Source: Pyrrhosoma nymphula (taxonomy: Eukaryota; Arthropoda; Insecta; Odonata; Coenagrionidae). From it: DNA of 64,000 nucleotides. Below the pieces are notes generated by a model. That model was not told where the DNA came from, searched no databases, and saw only the letters and a list, made by a program, of their open reading frames with translations. Shown here piece by piece: positions 46,669 to 60,218 of the stretch; position 1 is the stretch's first letter; each line of letters opens with the position of its first letter. Where the stretch lies: assembly GCA_963573305.1 (NCBI GenBank), contig OY754327.1:144810855-144874854 (forward strand), read 5' to 3'. The position numbers were made by a program, and so were the translations under genes.

Positions 46669-47214
46669 TCAACGACTGCTCTCCAATGCAAACTCAGTAG
46701 AGGTGAGCGGCGTGATTGCATGCCAGGGGAGGAGTGTTGGTGGCGTGACTGTGGAGGCGCATAGCGATTTGTTGGTGCCATTTGGCAGAAATGGTGGTGC
46801 TTCATAGCCAGAGATAGACGTGAGAATGAAAGTCATGAATAGGCGATATGTTTTGCGCCGCCGAGGGCGTCGCCCATTGGAATGGAAAGGCACTCCGTGT
46901 TCTTCCGGAACGAGCGGTATTAGTGAGCGAATTAAATTGATTTCAATTTTTCCACGCTTAATCCCATCCAAAAGGATCGAACGTCTGGCGTGAAAGATCC
47001 ATGCTTTATGCATCAGTTGAAACAATGGTCGGATTTTCCGGAAGTGCCCAATAAGGTAGGGTGTCCTTCCATGTATTTCGAAATCTTCGAACCTCAGGAG
47101 GTGTGCTTCTTGTGGAAGATTAGTCAACGCCAACTTGCACATTAATAATTGGCAATAACTTGCTCTTTGAACCATCCTACCTATGTTTCCCTCTTGACGG
47201 ATGATCTTCAACAA
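46669..47214 (-). other. Unassigned 181-codon open frame
   Basis: The longest minus-strand frame outside the low-complexity islands. It has balanced amino-acid composition (for example LRFEDFEIHGRTPYLIGHF) and a basic segment GRRPRRRK, unlike the islands' artefact frames. The first codon in this span is TTG, so the 5' limit is not a defined start and the frame continues a little upstream. I recognise no domain, signal peptide or membrane segment. It could be an exon, a decayed transposon open frame or chance. Confidence 0.22.
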
Positions 47215-47229
47215 AGAGAGAGAATTTAT

Positions 47230-48219
47230 TTAATAGTAGTTACGCGTACTCCTCTCTTTTCATATTACCTGCTTTGTACACGAATGCTGCTTTGCTCAGC
47301 AGCAAAGCCATATATGCGACATTTTCATTAATTTATTTATCCTGTAATAATGCGTTATTGCTTTATGTGAATATGTAGTAAATCACTCTACTGCCTCAAT
47401 AGTCGGCGTCAGCTCTTTTCTCTCCGCTCAAAATTTGAGATTAGAATCAGGACTGGGTTGATGTTTGCCGTAGGCAAACTTTTATCTTAGGGTAGAAGGA
47501 ACGTATCCACGTATGAATTTTTAATAAATAAGTAAGTAGTTTGGACAATTCACTGCAAATAAAGTATCACGAGGATGAAAAAAACTAATTTTTTACACTT
47601 TTTATTTTTCTGACCTGACAGGTTTCGATGGTTTCAGATCATCATGATAGTTTATTCCAAATGTTACGTCGCCAACATTTATTTTTACTGCATATAGTAT
47701 TTAACTCTGCATTTAAAAATAATTTCTGTATGTAACTGAGGTATCTAGATATTTGAAACATTTTCAGTGTAGGTGGAACCCTGTAGGTAGGCCCTGGATC
47801 CCTACCTCAACTAATATTTCGCCTCTAATACCATGATAGGCTATTCATAATAGTGTTTTTATAGGTGATAAATTAGCATCACTTTGTACTTCCATTACTG
47901 AATCAGTTTTTTATTAATAACAATAGTTTGTGTAATGGTGCAGAACATTTTTTGCCACACTGGAAAATATCATTTGAAAATATTCAATTTTGTTCAAAAC
48001 GTTCATTTTTCAAATGGTATGTACTGATAAATAGGCGTTGCACATACGGTAGCTGAACCTACGTTATAATGCTATAAGCTAAGGTTTAACAAATAATTAA
48101 AAATTGCCTATTAAGTGATTTACTCCATAAACATTTAACTTTCTTGTGTTTAATAGGAGACTGAATTCCCTCTTTTAGTTTAGAAGCCGTGCACCCCTCT
48201 TTAAATTCAAACCGTGCTT
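47230..48219. other. AT-rich stretch with no recognisable feature
   Basis: Nothing supported apart from chance short frames. Confidence 0.4.
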
Positions 48220-49050
48220 TACATATCACCGTCTCTGCGGGATGCTAGGATGCGTAAGGCCAAACTCAGCAGGACTCCTCAGGTTCTTATTGCCAAAAGT
48301 CTTTTTTTCTGCTTCGATGGATGCATTTTCGGAAAAGGGGGTTCATTCAAATTCCCCAAGTCCCCCCCTCAAATCATCCAGAAATTTGAAGTCTCCTTTA
48401 AGCGCGAGGTTCCAAAAATCCCCGGCACCCTTAGCCCCTCGCCCACTCCACCTTATTTCTTCCCCGCGTTCCCATCTTCACTCTTTCTCGCGCACCATCC
48501 AACTCCAACCCCTTCTTCTCTATCTTTCTCTCTCTCTCTGAGAACCCACTCTCTTCTAGCACTCTCAGTCCCCCATCCCACTCTCGACAATGCCACTCCG
48601 ACCAACGCTTCCTTTTCTCTTAAGGTCTTTAGAAGACGAAGGAGTGCGTAAAAGAGTAGCATTTTCGGGACCTCGCGCCCCGGTCATTAATCTTGAGCCC
48701 GCAGGCGAAAAGGAATTGTCATCTCGGAGACGTCGAATATTAAATATATGAGCGCCGCCGAGTTTAGCGGTGCGGGGGGTGCGAGACTTCCAGGGGTGGG
48801 GAGGCGCGGAGGATATTGCTGGAAAGAAAATAGGACGGAGAGGGTGCAGGGGCGAAGTTTCTGCTAAATAGAGTGGTGGGGGTAGTACGAATTGGGGAAA
48901 GGGGAGGGAGTGGTTTTCTGCGTGAGCGAAGTTTTGCGAATCGGTTTGGTCGAGGGGGTTGTTCCTCTGGTGTTATTGAGTTTGTGCAGTAGACTGCTCC
49001 TTCTGTGTTTTTTTTGCTTGAGATGTAGTCCACGAGTATTTGTTTTTTTT
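48220..49050. other. GC-rich island, pyrimidine block then purine block
   Basis: C/T-rich at 48350-48620, a short CpG-containing segment at 48660-48770, then G/A-rich at 48770-48920. The change of polarity happens around 48700. Frames on both strands are low-complexity. Confidence 0.5.
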
Positions 49051-50459
49051 CCTAAGAGTAGCCTAAGGATTTGAGGAAAACCACCCATTCTCGACTAAAT
49101 AGAATGCACAACAACATCGACTTAATAGATGTGATGAATAGTGAGTATACGCCATCAAGAGTTTATAGATATCTCAGATAGTGTATTACTTCTAGAAAAT
49201 TCTTAAAGGGCTGTTTATCCTTCTACTTACCACTATACCCCTGCTCTACCTTTATATCTAGTAAGCATTGCTTGATTTTTACCGTAGGTACTAGCCTCTT
49301 ATGACTAAATGTCTAGCTTTCTATTTTGGTCCTATATTTTTCGATTTATGTATCTGATTTTAGCTTTCTGTAGTTATTCAAATTATATATAGTTTCCAAA
49401 TAATCTTTCGTATGCCTGAAAGATTTGGAACAGAATGATTGAGATAATATAGCAGAAATGATACCAATTATAAAAATATTTCTCCTGCGACTGTTTACTA
49501 ACCTTTTTATTATTTAATAGTATCATTCAAAATGATCCTTCCTCAAATCTGAGAATCTATTTTTTTCTGTTAGTTCATTCACTAATTGTCTTCGAAATTT
49601 CTCAGCGAAGAAATTTATATTGAAAACGTTGGACTAATCGTGCACTGATTCTCAAATCTATACCATAAAATATTGACTTAAAGTTCATACATGCTTAGGA
49701 GTTGGGGACTACATTTATCACACTTCGTTTAGGATAATCTCGTGGAAGGTTTTATGACGCGGAACTGTGTGAAAATAAGATGCTAATTTTTATGTGCGTC
49801 TGTAGCATTGTATTTTTCTCAAATTCCAAAATAATTAGCGATAAATGCATTTCCTGCAACGAGGGAAATATATAAGAGAGTTATAGGATTCAGAAATCAA
49901 TAAATAAGCCTTTGTACATATTTAAATATTGTACATTGTAAAAAATGTAAAATATTTTATATTATTTTTAAAGTAAGTTTTCCTAACGGCGATGGTAATT
50001 ATCACCCAAATCATAAATTCTAATGTAGTAGTCTTGTCGCCGTCTTTCGTGCTAGAACTTGGTCTCATGCAACAGTTATATTCTCGTTCTGATGAATTAT
50101 CACATTAAATGCATGTAAAATCTTGTTGTAGTTCATCAGTTTTTAAAGCCTTCAGAAAGTATAGAAATTATAACAACATAACACCGTCGTGTTGTACCCA
50201 CCCAACGTGTTGTACTCTTTACTCTACGGAGAAGTTACTGAATTTAGTTACTTCTCACACATCTTTTTTCACATGGTATTTTTTCTGTAACTTCTACACG
50301 TTTGCAATCATTTTAGGCTATTTTGATACAATTTGAATGATAGTTAACAACACACAAGCTCAAGACATTTTATAGCTATGTTTTCGATTCGCACTTTGCC
50401 TTTCTTCACATACCTAATTTCCTAAAGTTCGATTGCTTCTGATGTAAGCGTAATCTACT
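49051..50459. other. AT-rich stretch with no recognisable feature
   Basis: About 1.4 kb with only short chance frames. Confidence 0.45.
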
Positions 50460-51010
50460 TATATCTCGTCCTTTTGAACACCTCACAATGCTGCTCACTC
50501 CCGCATCTCTTCTAGTATCCTGCCCAATGCTCTTTGCTTATTTCCTGATTTCGCTGGTACTCTCAATCCATTTCCCATTTCTTCATCCACTATCATCCAC
50601 CTTCTCTCCCCACTCGTTCTCTTCCTTTCCCGCCGATATCCTCACTCTATCTCCGACCATTCTCAGCCGTCACCTCTCTCACAAGACACGAGAGTTCTCT
50701 TTCTCGCTGTTTCATTCTCCTGGCCACCACGTTACCATATCGCGCTACCCTCCTTGTAGTGGATAGAGCGAAAGTGTTTTTATTTGAGCGCATTCTTTCA
50801 CAAGAGCAGGAATGTGCTTGTGTTTGCGCGAGGGAGTGTAAGCGGGGGAGGAGGGAGCACCGAGGGTTGGGATGTTTGTCGGGAGAGGCTGGAGGTGGTG
50901 TTGCTGTGGAGTTGGAGGGGAGTGGGGGGGATGGAGGTCCATGGAGGGGGGGAGTCGTTGGCGTGAGGCTGGCGGGGAGGATTTCCTTGTTTGGAAGTAC
51001 GGTGACTTAA
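50460..51010. other. GC-rich island, pyrimidine block then purine block
   Basis: C/T-rich at 50485-50750 and G/A-rich at 50810-50980, with the switch near 50760. Open frames on both strands in the second half are low-complexity mirror images. Confidence 0.5.
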
Positions 51011-53779
51011 CACTTTTGTAATTTATTGTTTTTGTTTCGGAGGCGAGAGAGGTTGGAGTTCCAAGGCAGCAGCGGGTGAAAATGATTCTGTCAAAAAGTT
51101 TCCAATTCAGAATTTCTTCTGTGGAACATCTGCGGAGAACGAAAGGTTTTACTGACAGCCTACGGAGAGACTAAAAGTTGATGATCTCGCGGTATGTGTC
51201 GCGCAATATCGTGACGTGTCATTGATGTTTCTTCAGGGTTGATTGGCTTATTTCGGGTTTTAATTATCACTTGTATATTATTAATGTCCAATCTTTGGAT
51301 TCATCTTCCTTGGAGTGTGGTACCTACAACTATCTAGCAAGGAATATCACGTTCTCTTAGATTCTCCTAACGACTTAGAATCATTGTTTAGAAGTCCTCG
51401 ACGTATTTGATAACGCTGGTTACGCAGAAAGCTTAACCAACGGTAATGCCTTGAATGATTACCATTTTCCTTTTTTTTCTTTAACAATTCTACTGATAGA
51501 TGTATGAAATCGTTCAATAATACCCTTCTGATTTTTTTTACCTTTCAAAAATATTAATTTTTAAAAGTATATATGCAGTCAAAACTTAATCCCTTTCTTC
51601 ATTTACAGATTACGGAATTTACCAATAGTATTCTATCTAGTGCTTCAACGATTTGAATGTATTTTTTTTATTTTCTCTGCCTGATAAAATGCCCATCCTA
51701 TTGAAGAATGTGAGTTTTCATTTTGCCTGTAATTGTAAACTTGAGATCTTATGACGTAAAATTGCAAAAATGTGGCTAGGTGCAATATATTTTTAAAAAG
51801 AGGAAATAAACAGCAAAGTATATGATAGATTTCTAGTTTTTAATGAAGGTAACCGCTGTTAATATTCTACTTGTGTTAAGTAAAAGGAGGGCTTTTTGTG
51901 TTCCGTAATACAGTAACTATCTCAAGTATTTTCACATATTTTAATCGCTGCATTTCACTTTTACACATCTTCCAATTGCCATTGGCTTCCCAAGCCATCA
52001 AGAAGAAAAGTTCTTTTATACAAACATAGCTCCAGTGGTGTATTTCAAGTTTCCTTGAACATTATAATTGATTGGGAGAACAAAAATCTTAACAGTATAC
52101 CGGACATCGTTTCCCTTCTTGCCCAGGGTATTTGAATGTTTATCAAACACCCGGTCGTAGCTTATTGTAGTTATTCAGATATCTTCTAATTTCCGCCGTT
52201 TTTGGCCTCACTTTGTAATTTAAGTAGTCTAAAAATATGCTTAGTGCATCGTGGCTATCTATTTCATGATTTTCGTATTCATTCAAATGCGATTGAAGTA
52301 CTCCAAAGTGTACTTGAAATTATCAAAGCCACCATATCGTATTATTTTAATTATCAAGTCTGTCAATAAATGCATACTTGTAGCTAAGAAATCAACTTAG
52401 AAGAATAAGAGAAGCAAGTATGGGAAGACTTAAAATAGAGGTAGGAATGAAATGAGGACATTGTGTGGAGGAAATGGAGGAGCGAAGAGTAGGAGGCGGA
52501 TGGCGGGAGATAAAAAATGTGGGGAATAAGACGAGCGGCAGAGAAATGCTGCCCCATTTTAATCGGTTCGGTGGCGAGCATCTACCCTCCTTTTTAATTG
52601 CCATAATTTATAAAGTTGGATTAATTACGCCTGGTTCCTGAAGAGGACAGCAGGGGAGGGTTAAAGACTTGGATGGAAGACGTTTGGGGGATAGTGGAAG
52701 TCATTGGGGAGGGTGAAGGAAGGTGGGATCGGAAGACATCTAGGTATGCATATATGTTTATATCCGTAAAGATATAAAATGTAGATACTATGAGGAAAGA
52801 GAGGAAAATAAATTGAAGCATTCAGTTTATGCTTGAGGGTTGATTCTGTCGTGGTTAGTGAGTGACGCCTTGTGTGTAAGCGACCGAATGAAAGAGTCGA
52901 CAAATTATCAATTCTTGGATTATTGCATCAGAATAGTGGTAACAATTCAAGAACATTTGAAAAGAAATATAATTGGAGTGCATCTTGTGGGTAGTAAATT
53001 AGTCCATATGGTGAAGTTATATATAATATTGGCTTTTATATAGTCCTAAAAGGGTATTCCACCTACTAAATTGAACAAATATGAATCTATAGTCTATATT
53101 TTGAATATTTGTTATTCATTAGTATCCAATGTAGTGATATTTTTTCTATGGTATTTGAATCGAAAGAAAAGTTTTTAAAGCGAATTTTCTTAGTATTGCT
53201 CCATCTGTAAATTTAATCATCCTTTATGCAGAGAGAGAATTAAAATAAATATTCTCGATGTGCCATATCACGCGAAATTGTCGGCGTCTGCTTGTTTATT
53301 GCATTTTTTTATCCGTGAAAATCTTTGCACTATGTTCTGATCTAAATCTGCTGATTTCCCTGTTATAAACTTACAACCAGCCAAAATATGTTATTTATGG
53401 CATTGAGAGGACACTTCTTGCTCGAAGATCGATTTGTTTGGTGTAAATTATATTATTCTAATTTCATTGGCTGCACAGTCCATAGGTGATCATTTTGCCA
53501 CAAGTAGCATACCACCCTGCGTTAATACATTCTCGTGAATCCTAATGGCAGTGCTTGAAATGATTCGCCGAGCGTAAAACAGATGATTGAGCACGCGATA
53601 CGCGGCAACCATCGGTACATGATAGGTAGGGAGGAAGTACCTATAGGACGAAGTAACGATGAGGGTGAGCTTTGAACCAGGGAAGAGTACAACTACGCTG
53701 TATTAAGTATTACTAGAGGGGACAAGGTTGGATTCCAAAGGAATGAATGAAAGATCATGGGGAAAAGTTGGACCCCTAA
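51011..53779. other. AT-rich stretch, small purine-rich patches only
   Basis: Purine-rich patches lie at 52430-52520 and 52640-52740. No gene, repeat end or RNA gene is recognised in these 2.8 kb. Confidence 0.4.
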
Positions 53780-54160
53780 GGTGAGTACCCGTACATCTAG
53801 CGGTGGGGGTCGTGGAATAAGGATTACCCGTCAATCGGGATCATTTCCCGAACGTTTTCTCTCATTTCGTTCCGTTTCCTTACTCTTCTGATCGTCTCCT
53901 CTTTGCCGCTCCTCCCTAACGGCGTCAGAGTCACCTCGTCAGAAGGAGGGAGGAATTAAAACGGACGGAATTGTGGGAAATGAGCCCAATTTAGAGTCGC
54001 GGTGCGTAAGGGGATTTCGAAGGGGTTGGATGGAGAAAGGGGTGTTTAGGGCGCGTAAAAGAGGTAAAGGGATAGTGTTCTTGGTCGGTGATGCTCCCCC
54101 TTCCCTCACCCGCCCTCGAGTGTGAAAGAAAAGCTAGACAGATAGAGAGAGAGAGAGATG
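53780..54160. other. GC-richer block ending in a (GA)n run
   Basis: Short pyrimidine part (53850-53925), purine part (53940-54080) and a GA-dinucleotide run at 54143-54158. No credible gene. Confidence 0.4.
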
Positions 54161-55829
54161 AAATATAGGCAGATCGGAAGAGAACCCTTTTTCCCATTTG
54201 GTGTAAATGCCTACGGTGCCTACGGTGGGAAGGTGATCGTGCCGTGGTTTCCTAGAGTGGGCTACAAGAGTGAGTCAGTTTATTCAGATAGAAAGACGAG
54301 ATCCAATTTTTCCTTCCTACGATGTAAATATCTCCAGACTCTTTATTCAGTATTTCGGTGATCTTTCGGCAACAGTGCCGTAAGAGTTTTGCAGATTCGT
54401 ACGGTTGATTCATTAGGGTGGTAGCAGCGTTCTCCTTGAGTTTATTTTCTGAGCAACTGTAAAGTCATAATAAAACTCAGCCTTAAGCAAACTTAGTGGA
54501 TCTTCTATTGCTCCTCTCAGATTGTCTTTCGGCATTCCGTGAATATTATTTAGTCCGGTTACCTAATCGCATTTGTATATCGATATTCTTCAATTTCTAT
54601 CACTGAATCCTCGATCGGTTTATATTGAGTAACTCTTAACTAGTTCAGTGAATGCTTCTCATGCATGTGTGATGGTTCATGAAGTTTTCGTGGCCTGTTC
54701 GGGATCAGTCCTAATTTTAGAATTGTAATATTCTTATAAGATTTTTAAAATACCTTTTTAATCTGGCTAAAAGCATTAAAATATAATTCACTAATGGAAT
54801 ATAAATGGAAAATCATTCTTTTCCCATGTTAACGATGTCATTCTTCGAAAAAATTGTTTGTATTTTCTTATAATAATGCAGCTATACTTGATGATCTTCT
54901 CTTTGTTCATAATGTGAAATATGAATGGTTTCACTCATGACTCTTATTTCATATCATTCTATATATGAATTAGTTTATGCACAAGCTGACGATTTGTCCG
55001 AATTAATTGAAGTTTAATTTAGCAAGTGGATGCATAAGGTTTTATTCTTGCATTTTTATCATTGATTTCCATCTTTTAAATTGAAATAAAAGCTCACGTC
55101 ATTGTAATCAACAAAAATATTTGCTTGCGATTGAAGCCGTGTTTATTTAAATTTGAATTGAAGTTGTATCTATTAAGATGTAATCCGTTACAGTGGTAAT
55201 ATAGTCAGTTTACAGAAATGTTTATAAAATTAGAAGAACTTCAAAGGATATTTCACGTCTCATTAATTTTACTTTTTGTAATAAAAATTATTCTCAAGGT
55301 ACGACGAACGTTTTAAAGTAAGAGCTCGCACATTATCCAAGTATCTGAAAAGCAAAGATGAAGCTATTATAAAATAATATACCTTGAAATCTATAAAGTT
55401 CAAATGTAGCTTTGGAGCCTGAGAATACATTTCCAGGCGACCTGGGAAAGATATCCATCTTACGCTACTTATTTTCATGTAGGATCACAAGTACCTCATG
55501 CAATTTTTTAAGTTTATTTAGCATTTCAAATATGAATATGACGCATGTTGAGTTCTTCAATTGGCTTACTTAAGCATTCTCAATTTTCTTCCATACCAGC
55601 TTTAATCCTCATCATCAGCGTATCTCCTTCCCCCGTTTGTAGCCATGAAAAGTGTTTAAGGAAAGTGTATAAAATATATTCGTCGGTATATCAAGACCAT
55701 CTTTTTCCCCTCCGCAGCCATACCGGAAAATATAATTATCTTGACCGAAATATCCGACTGTTTCTTTATATGACTTCCTTTCCTTGGCTGCCTATCTGCA
55801 TCTTTTTTCCCTCTCTTTTCTCTCTCGTA
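54161..55829. other. AT-rich stretch with no recognisable feature
   Basis: A 67-codon frame at 54158-54361 is unrecognised. The rest is AT-rich with chance frames. Confidence 0.4.
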
Positions 55830-56750
55830 TTCTTACATCCGTCGACTTAATTTTTTTTCACCCCGGGCAATTTTTTGCGCCCGGTTCTTTCGCGCCCCCT
55901 CCTCGACTTCCTATTCTCCCACTCCCATCCCCCGGAACCCTTCCCATAGTCCCTGCACCCCCATCTCCCTCCCTCTATCATTCCTCCACCCTCACCCACC
56001 CCCCCTTCCCACCCACCTCCCTCCTTCCACGGTGCTCACTTTTGTCGGCAGTCCGAAATTGTGGAGAAGAGAAATTAACGATTTCCGCGTTGGTTTTTAA
56101 ATGCAGCCAGTCAGCTAGTCGGCTTGGGAGGGGGAGGAAGGATAGGAAGGGACGTGGGAGGGGGGCGGAATGGAAGGGAGTTTAAGGAGGGGAACAGGGA
56201 GTGGGAATAGGTGGGAGGGGAGTTGATGTGGGAGTTTTCCTTAGTTTTTTCCTTCCCCTCCTCCTGAAGGCAGTTTCGGGAGCGTGAGGGTGTTTTGCAA
56301 AGGAAAGAATAGGGGAGGAGGTTTTGGTGAGGAGGGCCTTCGGATGTTGGTGGTGGTGGGTGGAGGGAGCAGTCGGAAGGAACCGTGGGGGGGGAGGGGA
56401 GGTGGCGTGGTTTGTTGGACTGGAGAAGAATTAATGAGGGGTGCGGGAGGGGAAAATAGCGGTAGCGGGGAGGGGAGAGGCACAGGAGCGGAATAAAAGT
56501 GAACTGGAATTAGAAAAGAAGGGAAGAAAGATTTGGTCGTGGTGGGGAGGGGGAGTGCTGTGTGTTTTCAGAGGGGACAAGTCGATATGTGGTGATGGCG
56601 GGAGGATGGGATTGGAGAAGAGGGGGAGGAGGAGTAAAGAATTGGGAGCGAGATGGGAGAAGAGTTTTAATGAGAGTGTGAGGAGGCTCTCTTTAATTGT
56701 GAAAGGAGGCTTACATTCAGCTGCGTTTAAGCGGGAAATAAAGGCGGGTT
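55830..56750. other. GC-rich island, pyrimidine block then long purine block
   Basis: C/T-rich at 55860-56030, then, after about 70 bases of mixed sequence, G/A-rich from 56110 to 56660 with a short C/T gap near 56240-56270. It is one of the clearest polarity reversals. Glycine/glutamate-rich plus frames and proline-rich minus frames are artefacts of composition. Confidence 0.55.
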
Positions 56751-58129
56751 GACGGGATATTGATCATAATTTCAAGTGCGACAAGTGCCAATTTTTCTGG
56801 TGCATCAAAGTGTGTCTAGTGATAATGGTTTAAATGTTTATCATTGAATATTTTTTCAATCATAACAAAATACACCCCTTTGTTTACGCCAGTAATATTT
56901 GGAGAGGTGTATGACTTGTAATGTAAGGTGTAAGACTTAGGTGTTGGTTGTGTGTATCTGCAAGGCCTTAAGAAAATTAACCTTTCAGTTCCTTCGAAAT
57001 TTATCTGCATGATTACCTATAAATCACCTATTTATATTGTGTTCCTATTATATTCTACAAGGCTTAAGGATATTTCATTCTCGAAAGACAGCTCTTTAGA
57101 TCCATTTATAGAAGGTCTTTCATTGTAGCACCCAAGTAATCAGAAGATGATATCATGTTCGCCATCTAATGTTTGATGCTCTAAATGGCGTGTAAACAAA
57201 ATTTACTGTCCTTTACCTGGTTTGAGGACTCAAGAATCGGAATTTTAAATGCTGTCTAAATATAAAAAGGAATTATTAGGGGTGTGTGCTACTCTTTATT
57301 GCATTACTGAGATGCTAGTAACTGTAAAAGCTAAGGTGTGAGCACGGTTCCTCCAGCAGCGTTGTCGTTATCGTTATCCAAAAAGCAAACCGCTATTGAA
57401 GGGACTTACTCACAGTCAATGTCCTTAGAAAGCACTCCTTTAATTAAAACTAGTGATTATTTGAAGCACCTGACAAAATTTAAAGAATGATGATCACGTT
57501 ATCGCTCTCACGAGCGTCATTGAAAAGTGCAATAAGGTGCTCGCGATATTTAGAACCTTGATAATTATCTAAGAACTAGGCTCAATATTATCGTTTTATT
57601 AATGCATAGAATTTAATGTGACTGGATTTCCTCAATATATTTATTGTCTTTTTCATTCAACTCCTTGATCTGTGCTGCGTAAGTTGTCAATTATATAGTT
57701 TAGAATATATTAAAATTTATTCTATTGAGCAAAGAGATGGAAGGTGAATACTTGTGCAGAAAAAGTGAGCAGTATAACCTTTGGTCGATATGAAATCAAT
57801 ATAATTTTATCCATGCTAATCTTAATTATCTATTCCATCTTCTTTGCATGATCGCTAAAAATGTAGGATTGACTTATTTTACGGGTTTATATAATGTATT
57901 CATCCCATCATCATTTCAAGAGTAATACTATTCCATTTTTATCCCAAATGGTCTTTAATTAGAACTTATTCCTGAGTAACGGTCACAACAAAGATATCTT
58001 CACGTTGGTTATAATAGAATTTTTTTCTAATTATAAACTGACATCACAATTAATCACTCGCGGTGCACTCGTGATAGGAACCCTCCAGCAAACCAGCGAC
58101 CGAAGAAAAAAAAAAGAAGAAGAGTTTTA
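56751..58129. other. AT-rich stretch with no recognisable feature
   Basis: Nothing supported. Confidence 0.45.
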
Positions 58130-59240
58130 AGGTATTTCCATCGGGACGATGATGATCAGAGTCGGCGAAGAATGAATGGAGTTTGTGTTTTTTTATTCCT
58201 TTTTCTTTTGCGCGCAGGGGAAAAGTGTGGGAGAAGAAGTGGGAGTGGGAGGGGAAGGTGGAGGAGGCAGGTTGGGGGGAGTGGGGAAGGTTTTGGAGTG
58301 AGTGAGGTGGGAATGATCCGAGGGAATCCTTATTCCGCGAGAATCTTGAGATGGCCACCCTGCGGGCGAGAGAGGGAGGTGAAAGAGTAGAATGGGAAGG
58401 AGAAAGGGGGTGGTGATGTGGGTTCGAGGGGAGAGGTGGGGAAGGAGGCGGAATGCTGAAGAATGAGGTGGGATTTAATCCTTTTGCTTTTTTATGCTTT
58501 TTCCTCTCGGTTCCTCCTCAGCTTAGTGGTATTCGCCCCTTATCCCCTCGGCCCGACCGCGCCATCCCTCGCCTCCGCTCGCCATATAAGCTCCCTTTTC
58601 TTTTGATTTCATTCCCTCTCTCTTTCTCTCTCTCTCTCTTCCCCCCCCCAAGAAAAAGGGAGGAGGGAGGACCTCTTTTTTTTCTTCATTTCTCCCGACC
58701 CACTCCCTTCAATCCATCCAATTCCTCCTTCTGCTCTTCACTCTCTTATTCTCCTTGCCTCTCCCTCTTCTTCGGCTGCCCACCTCCTCTCTACTCTTTC
58801 TTCTCCTTCCTAGTCCCTCTGTGTGTGGAAGTGGTTCCTGTCCCACGCCTCATTGCGGATTTTAGTTATGCTCCTTTTCCCTTTGCTTTTGCGACCGAAA
58901 GAAATGGATGAGAGGGTTGGGGGGAGGGAACGGGGGGTCGAGGGAAGGGTTTCGGTGGAAGTTGGCGGTGGGTGGAAAAGAAAAGTCGTGGCAAGGGAAT
59001 TCCGTTCAAAGGAAGGCGGGGGAGGGGTTGGGGAGTGTTTGAGATATTTTGGGGCGTAGTGGTTGTTTGGATGGGGTTTTTTGGAGAAATATGTACGTAT
59101 TTATAAAGAATCTCGACCGCGGCTGTGGATTAAAACGCTAAGTCGCAACTTATCCACCCTCTCCTGCTCCCCATTGTTCTCCCTCTCTTAACTCCTCGCC
59201 ACCCCTCCCTTCCCCCAATTCCTTAATACTTTTTTGCTTT
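58130..59240. other. GC-rich island with three polarity flips
   Basis: G/A-rich at 58210-58460, C/T-rich at 58500-58820, G/A-rich at 58900-59060 and C/T-rich again at 59140-59225. A (CT)n run with a following C run lies at 58615-58649. No gene is credited. Confidence 0.55.
58615..58649 (+). repeat. (CT)n plus C-run
   Basis: CT dinucleotides with few interruptions, directly followed by nine C. Confidence 0.65.
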
Positions 59241-59899
59241 TCCATCTTCTCCCTTATTAAGCAAACTCTTCCCTTCATCCACTTGCGGTCGCCACAAAGT
59301 TCCCTGAGAATGATTTTTTAACAGATGTCTTTCCGTGCGCGCTGTGCCATTACGGAAGAGGGAGATCAAGAAATAGGGCGCAGTCTTTCGGTTTGAAAGT
59401 AATACTCCATTTGACGTCACCAGCAATAGATTTCTGTATTCTTGTCGAAGATAGATTTCTGTATTATTTGTGAAGTAGATATTTTAGTCAAATATATACA
59501 TTAAATTTACGGTTCATATTTCAGCTAGCATTGTTTAAAAAGTTACGCTTTTTATCTTTCTCATGCTTGCAAGCATCCATACGTCATGTATAAAATCTAA
59601 TGATAAGTCTTCGGTTCTTATGCTACCCGAAATGTAATAAATAGTATTAGGTGTCAGTGAAGAAAGGTTGGTGGTTTTCATATTGAATAAAAAAGGATTA
59701 TATACTTTTCACACAATTTTCTTGTTCACCGACCATGATTGCGACACTAGACACTCAGAGTCATTTTTTTAGGATTATAGTTTAGGATTTAGTTATGAAG
59801 CCATGGTCGGGCAAGTAAAACTTATGTAAGAGATTTATTGTGAGAATAAATTTCCTACATGACAAGTTTCCTGAATCTTATTGAGTAAAAATATGCACC
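59241..59899. other. AT-rich stretch with no recognisable gene
   Basis: Only a small direct repeat, ATAGATTTCTGTATT at 59426-59440 and 59451-59465, was noticed. Confidence 0.4.
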
Positions 59900-59907
59900 T
59901 TTTAAAT

Positions 59908-60210
59908 CAGTGGTTCCCAACCTATTTTATGCCCCACACCCCTAAAAAAATTAATACGTTCTCGCACCCCTTAAAGTAATAATCTATTCAAGAATAAAAG
60001 TGAAGGTGATAGCAACAAATTTGTATAATTAATTTTTAAATATACATATACATATATTAAAACGAAAAGTATGAAAAAGAAAAAATATGACAACCAATTA
60101 ACAATTTCTTAAGCCCTACAAAAAAGAACCCTTAATGTAAACAAAAAATACTGAAATGTTATCTCGCACCCCCTGGAATTCTATCTCGCCCCACTGGTTG
60201 AGAAACCTTG
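59908..60210. mobile_element. Non-autonomous hAT MITE
   Basis: The left end CAGTGGTTCCCAACC (59908-59922) is a well-known hAT terminal pattern. The right end GGTTGAGAAACCTTG (60196-60210) is its degenerate inverted partner. GCCCCACACCCC-like subterminal sequence on the left is mirrored in kind by CTCGCACCCCC near 60163 and CTCGCCCCACTGG before the right end. The flanking octamers TTTTAAAT (59900-59907) and TTCTAATT (60211-60218) match in 6 of 8 positions, in line with a decayed 8-bp duplication. The 303-bp element has an AT-rich core and no transposase. Confidence 0.75.
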
Positions 60211-60218
60211 TTCTAATT

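Noticed and set aside
59426..59465. 15-bp direct repeat ATAGATTTCTGTATT as a target duplication
   Set aside because: The copies are only 10 bases apart, so it is a local tandem duplication rather than an insertion footprint.
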